A stretch of DNA of 10,000 nt from Anaerolinea sp. (GTDB lineage Bacteria > Chloroflexota > Anaerolineae > Anaerolineales > Anaerolineaceae): the NCBI GenBank assembly GCA_020216845.1, contig JAIWNK010000066.1, forward strand, positions 1 through 10,000. The letters run 5' to 3'. The notes below the pieces were generated by a model. That model saw nothing but the letters and a program-made list of their open reading frames with translations, was not told the origin of the DNA and did not search any database. Of the stretch, positions 5,747-10,000 are shown piece after piece; position 1 is the stretch's first letter, and each line of letters begins with the position of its first letter. The position numbers and the translations under genes were made by a program.

Positions 5747-7512
5747 ACTTCTTCAAGATTACCCGCATCCACACAGCCGGTTTTCTCTTTGCAATGATGG
5801 CATTGCTCATCATCCTGCAATTGCTGCGCATTCAAACCAATGTCAACGCCCAGGTGCTGAGGGAAGAAGCTCAAGCCCGCTATGGCTACGAACGCCGCCG
5901 CATCATCCCCGAACGCGGCGCCATTTATGACCGTTGGGGGCACCTGCTGGCCGGCAACCAGGAAGTTTATGAAGTGGGGCTGGCCCTGAATCAGGTCAGC
6001 GATCCCCAAACCATTGCCATGGTCGCCGCCAGCTTACTCGACCTGAATCAAGCCGATGCCTTTGCCCTGGCAAGCACCCCATACGTGCGCGGGCAGCAAG
6101 AATACATCGTGCTGAAAGACTTCGTCAGCGCCGAGACGATTCAGCAATTGGAAGACCTGCAAGACCAATATGCCAACGCCAAAACGCGCAAAGGCGAAAT
6201 CACCCCCAACTTAAACGGGCTGCACTGGACTGGACATTTGCAACGCACCTACCCTGAAAACACTCTGGCCTCGAATGTGCTTGGCTTCTATTCGTTCCGT
6301 GACCGCATCAATGGAACAGGCTATTTTGGCGTTGAAGAGAAATACAACGAATTGCTGGCCGGTGTTCCGCTCGATGTCGTCCTGCCGGTTGACCCGAAAG
6401 AAATTACCGAAATCCCAACCGTTGCCCCCGGCGCCAGCCTGGTGTTGACGATTGATCGCGAGATACAGGCAAGCGTTGAACGCATTTTGGATGAGGCGGT
6501 TGAACGAAATGGCGCGGTCTCTGGCACCATCATCGTCCTCGACCCACGCAACAACGAAATACTGGCAATGGCCACCACACCGCGCCTTGACCCGAACAAG
6601 TATTGGGAATACAGTCAGATCTTCCCCGGCGCAACCCCTTACAACCGCGCCATCAGTCAAACCTATGAGCCCGGCTCGGTGCTCAAGGTGTTGACCATGG
6701 GCAGTGCCCTGGATGCTGGCGTTGTCACGCCTGATACCACCTTCCTCGACACCGGCGCAATCGAAGTCGGCGGCATCACCATTCACAACTGGGATGGTGG
6801 CGCATGGGGCTGGCAAACCATGACCGGTTGTATGCAACACTCGCTCAACGTCTGCCTCTCCTGGGTGGCAACCGAACTTGGCCCAACCCGCTTCTACGAT
6901 TACCTCAAAGCCTTTGGTGTGGGGCACCGCACCAATGTTGACCTGGCCGGTGAGAAAATTTGGCCACTGAGCCTGCCCGGCGATGAAAACTGGTATCAGG
7001 TCAACCTGGCCACCAATTCATTCGGTCAGGGCGTAGCCGTCACCCCGCTGCAAATGGCTGTCAGCATTTCAGCAGTTGCCAATGATGGCAACATCATGGC
7101 CCCGCACGTCGTCAAAGCCATCATCCAGGATGGCAAGCAGCGCGACGTGCGCCCAATGATCATCGGCAACCCAATCTCGGCACAAACAGCACATACCCTG
7201 ACCGAAATGCTCGCCGTCTCGCTGGAGGAAGAATCATCCAATGCCCTGGTTGAGGGCTACCGCATTGCTGGCAAAACCGGCACAGCACAAATTCCCTCAC
7301 CGCAAGGCTATCTCGACGATGTCACCAATGCCTCCTTCGTCGGCTGGGGGCCGGTGGATGATCCCCAATTTCTGGTCTATGTTTGGATCGAAAGGCCCGC
7401 CAGTTCGCCATGGGGGTCGGTTGTTGCTGCCCCGGTCTTCCGGGATGTCGTCAAAGAGCTGGTCGTCCTGCTCAACATTCCACCCGATTCCATTCGGCAG
7501 CAAATTCGATAG
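5743..7512 (+). CDS. ftsI: Class B penicillin-binding protein FtsI/PbpB (septal transpeptidase)
   Basis: A 589-residue monofunctional transpeptidase, close to the length of E. coli FtsI. It has a short cytoplasmic N-terminus, a membrane anchor (about 13-29), a pedestal/dimerisation domain opening with PERGAIYDRWG (56-66), and a penicillin-binding catalytic domain from about residue 230. All three catalytic motifs are present: SVLK (S312 nucleophile, K315) in YEPGSVLKVLT; SLN (367-369); and KTG (511-513) in AGKTGTAQIPS. It cross-links peptide stems of septal peptidoglycan outside the membrane, working with FtsW and the FtsL complex. There are no C-terminal PASTA repeats. The gene overlaps ftsL by 4 bp and is followed after 14 bp by murF, whereas many dcw clusters have murE here. 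Function is clear; the division rather than elongation role is inferred from the cluster. Confidence 0.95.
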   Translation: MNFFKITRIHTAGFLFAMMALLIILQLLRIQTNVNAQVLREEAQARYGYERRRIIPERGAIYDRWGHLLAGNQEVYEVGLALNQVSDPQTIAMVAASLLDLNQADAFALASTPYVRGQQEYIVLKDFVSAETIQQLEDLQDQYANAKTRKGEITPNLNGLHWTGHLQRTYPENTLASNVLGFYSFRDRINGTGYFGVEEKYNELLAGVPLDVVLPVDPKEITEIPTVAPGASLVLTIDREIQASVERILDEAVERNGAVSGTIIVLDPRNNEILAMATTPRLDPNKYWEYSQIFPGATPYNRAISQTYEPGSVLKVLTMGSALDAGVVTPDTTFLDTGAIEVGGITIHNWDGGAWGWQTMTGCMQHSLNVCLSWVATELGPTRFYDYLKAFGVGHRTNVDLAGEKIWPLSLPGDENWYQVNLATNSFGQGVAVTPLQMAVSISAVANDGNIMAPHVVKAIIQDGKQRDVRPMIIGNPISAQTAHTLTEMLAVSLEEESSNALVEGYRIAGKTGTAQIPSPQGYLDDVTNASFVGWGPVDDPQFLVYVWIERPASSPWGSVVAAPVFRDVVKELVVLLNIPPDSIRQQIR

Positions 7513-7514
7513 AA

Positions 7515-7520
7515 GAGGAG
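7515..7520 (+). promoter_or_regulatory. Ribosome binding site supporting a TTG start for murF
   Basis: GAGGAG directly follows the ftsI stop and ends 6 nt before TTG at 7527. No ATG or GTG with a ribosome site lies nearby in this frame, so TTG is taken as the murF start. Confidence 0.75.
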
Positions 7521-7526
7521 CTTGCC

Positions 7527-8939
7527 TTGCTCACCCTTGCTGATGTTCTTGAAGCCCTAACCGGCACTCGCCCCGAAAATGCCTCGCTGATTCTCAGTGA
7601 GGCAGCGATTGATTCAAGGCAAGTCATTCCGGCAGCGTTGTTTGTAGCCCTGCCAGGCGAACGCAGCGACGGACATGATTATATTGGTGCGGCATTTGAG
7701 CGCGGTGCAGCCATTGCGTTGGTGCAAAAAGACGTATCCGCTCGTTACCCAACCCTCGACCTGGTCAACGCCCCGCCGCCCAACACCATTCAGCTTCAGC
7801 CGCCCTTCTGCCTGCGCGTGCCCAACAGCCTCAAAGCCCTGCAAGACATCGCCGCCTTCTGGCGCCGCAAGCTGAAGGTGCGCGTCATTGGCATCACCGG
7901 CAGCGTCGGCAAATCCACCACCAAAGAACTGGTCAGCGAAGTGCTCAGTCAGCATTACCGCACGCTGAAAAACACCGGCAACCTCAACAATGAGATTGGC
8001 CTGCCGCTGACATTGCTGCGCCTGACCCCCGGGCATGAACGAGCTGTGCTCGAAATGGGCTTTTACGTGCCCGGCGAAATTGATTTTCTGTGCAAGTTGG
8101 CCCTGCCAACGGTTGGCGTCATCACCAACGTTGGCTCTGTTCATGCCGAACGCGCCGGTTCACAGGCGGCCATCGCCGCCGGCAAGTCCGAACTCGTCCA
8201 GGCCCTGCCGCGCCAGGGTTGGGCAATCCTCAACTATGATGACCCATGGGTGCGCGGCATGGCAGAAAAGACACAAGCCAATGTCTTGTATTATGGCACA
8301 GACCCAGCCGCACATCTCTGGGCCGACAACATCAGCGGCATGGGGCTAAGCGGCATTCGCTTCCAACTGCACTATCAGCGCGAGGTGCTGCACCTGCGCG
8401 TGCCGCTGATTGGGCAACATTCTGTGCACACCGTCCTGCGCGCCGCCGCCGTCGGCCTGGTGGAAGGGCTCAGCTGGCCAGAAATCATTCGCGGCCTGCA
8501 ACAAGGGCACACCCAATTGCGCCTTGTGGCCGTGCATACCCCCAGCGGTGCGCTGTTGCTGGACGACACCTACAACGCCTCCCCCGAATCCACCCTGGCA
8601 GCGCTCAACCTGCTGGCCGAGCTAGGCGGACGGCGGATTGCCGTGCTGGGCGATATGCTGGAGCTAGGCCCGTATGAGCGTCACGGCCATGAGTTGGTCG
8701 GGGTGCGCGCCGCCGAAGTTGCCCAATTGCTCATCACCGTTGGGCCACGCGGTGCACTCATCGCCGAAGCGGCCCGTTCAGCCGGGCTGCCGGCGCGGGC
8801 CATCCATCGCGTCGAAACGGTTGCCGAAGCAACCGAACTACTGCGCGGCATCCTGCACGAAGGCGATGTCGCCCTCGTCAAGGGCTCTCACGGCTTGCGC
8901 ATGGACCGCATTGTCAGTGCGCTGGAGGCGGCAGAATGA
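7527..8939 (+). CDS. murF: UDP-N-acetylmuramoyl-tripeptide--D-alanyl-D-alanine ligase MurF
   Basis: A 470-residue cytosolic Mur ligase that adds D-Ala-D-Ala to the UDP-MurNAc-tripeptide, the last cytoplasmic amino-acid addition. With the TTG start, the N-terminal domain covers about 1-110 (including AIDSRQVIPAALFVALPGE, typical of MurE/MurF UDP-substrate binding). The ATP-binding central domain has the P-loop GITGSVGKST (122-131, K129), NTGNLNNEIGLPL (149-161), EMG (176-178) and TNVGSVHAE. The C-terminal domain has DDTYNASPEST (346-356), VLGDMLELG (373-381) and KGSHGLRMD (452-460). NTGN-x-NNEIG and DxYNAxP distinguish MurF from MurE and MurC. The P-loop reads KST where KTT is more usual, a mild change. 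A start upstream in the same frame would lie within ftsI and lacks support. Its stop overlaps mraY in ATGA. Confidence 0.95.
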   Translation: MLTLADVLEALTGTRPENASLILSEAAIDSRQVIPAALFVALPGERSDGHDYIGAAFERGAAIALVQKDVSARYPTLDLVNAPPPNTIQLQPPFCLRVPNSLKALQDIAAFWRRKLKVRVIGITGSVGKSTTKELVSEVLSQHYRTLKNTGNLNNEIGLPLTLLRLTPGHERAVLEMGFYVPGEIDFLCKLALPTVGVITNVGSVHAERAGSQAAIAAGKSELVQALPRQGWAILNYDDPWVRGMAEKTQANVLYYGTDPAAHLWADNISGMGLSGIRFQLHYQREVLHLRVPLIGQHSVHTVLRAAAVGLVEGLSWPEIIRGLQQGHTQLRLVAVHTPSGALLLDDTYNASPESTLAALNLLAELGGRRIAVLGDMLELGPYERHGHELVGVRAAEVAQLLITVGPRGALIAEAARSAGLPARAIHRVETVAEATELLRGILHEGDVALVKGSHGLRMDRIVSALEAAE

Positions 8940-9928
8940 AAGATACCTCCCTTGCACTGGCATTAAGTGGCCTGAGCTTCATGCTCGCCGTCATTTGGGG
9001 CAGCCCCTTGCTGCGCGTTTTGCGTCACTTCAAAATCGGCAAACTCATCCGCCTGGAAGGCCCCAACAGTCACATCACCAAAATGGGCACACCGACCATG
9101 GGCGGCATCATGATCCTTGCGCCCGTAACGCTCCTGACCGTGTTGCTCAACGCCGCTAGCTTGCTGGGCCTGAATGTGCTTGGGCGCTCTGTGCTTTTAC
9201 CGCTTCTGGTCATGCTCGCCTTTGCCATTCTGGGCGCCCTCGATGATTGGGAGGGCATTCGCGGCCCGCGTCGCGGCCTGGGCATGCGCGCCCGCACAAA
9301 ATTCCTCTTTCAGGTCTTGCTCGCCGTTGCAGCCGCCTTTGTTTTGCGCTATATACTGGACGCGCCGGAACTGTACTGGCCAGGCAGCGAGGGCGAAATT
9401 CGCCTTGGCATCTGGTACATCCCGATTGCCGCCTTTGTCATTGTGGCAGGCTCCAACGCAGTCAACTTTACCGACGGGTTGGATGGGCTGGCCGGGCTGA
9501 TTGCGGCAACCTGCTTTGTCGCCTACGGCAGCATCGCCATCATCCAAGGTCAGGTCTTCCTGGCTCGCTTTTGCTTCACCATCGTGGGCGCGTTGTTTGG
9601 TTTTCTGTGGTTCAACGTTCATCCGGCACAGCTCTTTATGGGCGATATGGGCTCGCTGGCCCTGGGTGCAACCCTCTCAGTTGTTTCATTGATGACCGGC
9701 CAATGGCTGCTGCTACCATTGATTGCCATCATCCCGATGAGCGAGGTCATCAGCGTCATCATTCAAGTAGGATATTTCAAACTGACGCACGGCAAGCGCT
9801 TCTTCAAAATGGCGCCGCTGCATCATCATTTCGAGTTGCTCGGCTGGAGCGAAACACAGGTCGTGCAACGTTTCTGGCTGGTCAGTTTGCTGGCCGCCAT
9901 GCTGGGCGTCGCCCTGGCTTTCGTATGA
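8936..9928 (+). CDS. mraY: Phospho-N-acetylmuramoyl-pentapeptide-transferase MraY
   Basis: A 330-residue polytopic membrane enzyme that transfers phospho-MurNAc-pentapeptide from UDP to undecaprenyl phosphate, producing lipid I. It has about ten hydrophobic helices and the family's signature motifs: MGTPTMGGIMIL (50-61); LDDW with D103-D104; NFTDGLDGLAG (177-187) with D180 and D183; MGDMGSLALG (235-244) with D237; and the HHH motif APLHHHFELLGW (293-304). A strong GGAGG (8924-8928) sits 7 nt before the ATG at 8936, which overlaps the murF stop by 4 bp. The length is slightly below the about 360 residues of E. coli MraY, mostly in the N-terminal region, as is common outside proteobacteria. murD follows after 7 bp. 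Confidence 0.97.
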   Translation: MKDTSLALALSGLSFMLAVIWGSPLLRVLRHFKIGKLIRLEGPNSHITKMGTPTMGGIMILAPVTLLTVLLNAASLLGLNVLGRSVLLPLLVMLAFAILGALDDWEGIRGPRRGLGMRARTKFLFQVLLAVAAAFVLRYILDAPELYWPGSEGEIRLGIWYIPIAAFVIVAGSNAVNFTDGLDGLAGLIAATCFVAYGSIAIIQGQVFLARFCFTIVGALFGFLWFNVHPAQLFMGDMGSLALGATLSVVSLMTGQWLLLPLIAIIPMSEVISVIIQVGYFKLTHGKRFFKMAPLHHHFELLGWSETQVVQRFWLVSLLAAMLGVALAFV

Positions 9929-9935
9929 GGTTCGC

Positions 9936-10000
9936 ATGAGTCCTTCCTGGAAACATCGTCGTGTCCTGATCATCGGCATCGCCCGCCAAGGGATTGCATT
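9936..10000 (+). CDS. murD: UDP-N-acetylmuramoylalanine--D-glutamate ligase MurD, 5' end only
   Basis: Only the first 21 codons and two bases are inside the window. The peptide opens with a few polar and basic residues and then VLIIGIARQGIA (residues 10-21), the N-terminal Rossmann-like beta strand and glycine loop seen at the start of MurD (V-L-x-x-G-x-A-R-x-G). GAGG at 9927-9930, overlapping the mraY stop, is 5 nt before the ATG and gives a good start. Position directly after mraY is the classical murD slot. MurC has a similar opening, so the name rests partly on synteny. Confidence 0.8.
   Translation, partial: MSPSWKHRRVLIIGIARQGIA

Noticed and set aside
6211..6927. Long open frame on the minus strand opposite ftsI (238 residues)
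   Set aside because: It is entirely within the penicillin-binding protein gene, whose catalytic motifs are intact, and it has no family signature.
7383..7526. Upstream start for murF within ftsI
   Set aside because: The extra 48 residues read Cys-, Arg- and Gly-rich out-of-frame ftsI sequence and precede the true MurF N-terminal domain.
1..10000. Mobile element, CRISPR array, phage or toxin-antitoxin module
   Set aside because: I saw no transposase, integrase, terminal inverted repeats, spaced repeat array or small toxin pair. All complete genes are housekeeping or signalling genes in tight arrangement.

Overview
The window is chromosomal DNA of a moderately GC-rich bacterium and carries the start of a division and cell-wall (dcw) gene cluster. 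The best guess for the host is Chloroflexota, probably Anaerolineae. This rests on overall protein character and the mraZ-rsmH-ftsL-ftsI-murF-mraY-murD order without murE. It is an impression from sequence, not the result of a search. There are no mobile elements, tRNA or rRNA genes, CRISPR arrays or phage genes. All complete reading frames look intact.

Left part (1-3631): four genes that do not belong to the dcw cluster. A DinG/XPD-type superfamily 2 helicase enters from the left edge with its N-terminus missing. It converges on a small RsbW/SpoIIAB-like GHKL ATPase on the minus strand, and the two stop codons share one CTAG. Divergent from the ATPase is a soluble histidine kinase whose input domain is a cyclic-nucleotide-binding (Crp-like) domain. 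The kinase converges on a half-size EamA-type membrane transporter on the minus strand, with 5 bp between the stops.

Regulatory region (3632-3877): between the divergent transporter gene and mraZ lies a near-consensus sigma-70 type promoter (TTGCAA, 17 bp, TATACT). Right at its predicted start site are three tandem 10-bp repeats (AAAAGTGGTT twice, then AAAAGTGGAG), the expected form of a MraZ operator. A perfect 7-bp stem-loop follows in the leader, and then the mraZ ribosome site.

Right part (3878-10000): a tight plus-strand operon of mraZ (regulator), rsmH/mraW (16S rRNA methyltransferase), ftsL-like divisome protein, ftsI/pbpB (class B penicillin-binding protein), murF, mraY and the first 21 codons of murD. 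Junctions are 2, 22, -4 (ATGA), 14, -4 (ATGA) and 7 bp, so the genes are almost certainly co-transcribed and partly translationally coupled. Together they make UDP-MurNAc-pentapeptide (MurF, MurD), load it onto undecaprenyl phosphate (MraY) and cross-link peptidoglycan at the septum (FtsI with FtsL). MraZ is predicted to control the whole unit through the repeats.

No wholly new system is evident. The points most worth a second look are the MraZ repeat array with a possible fourth degenerate copy over the -10, the leader hairpin, the missing murE, and the divergent pair of GHKL ATPases.
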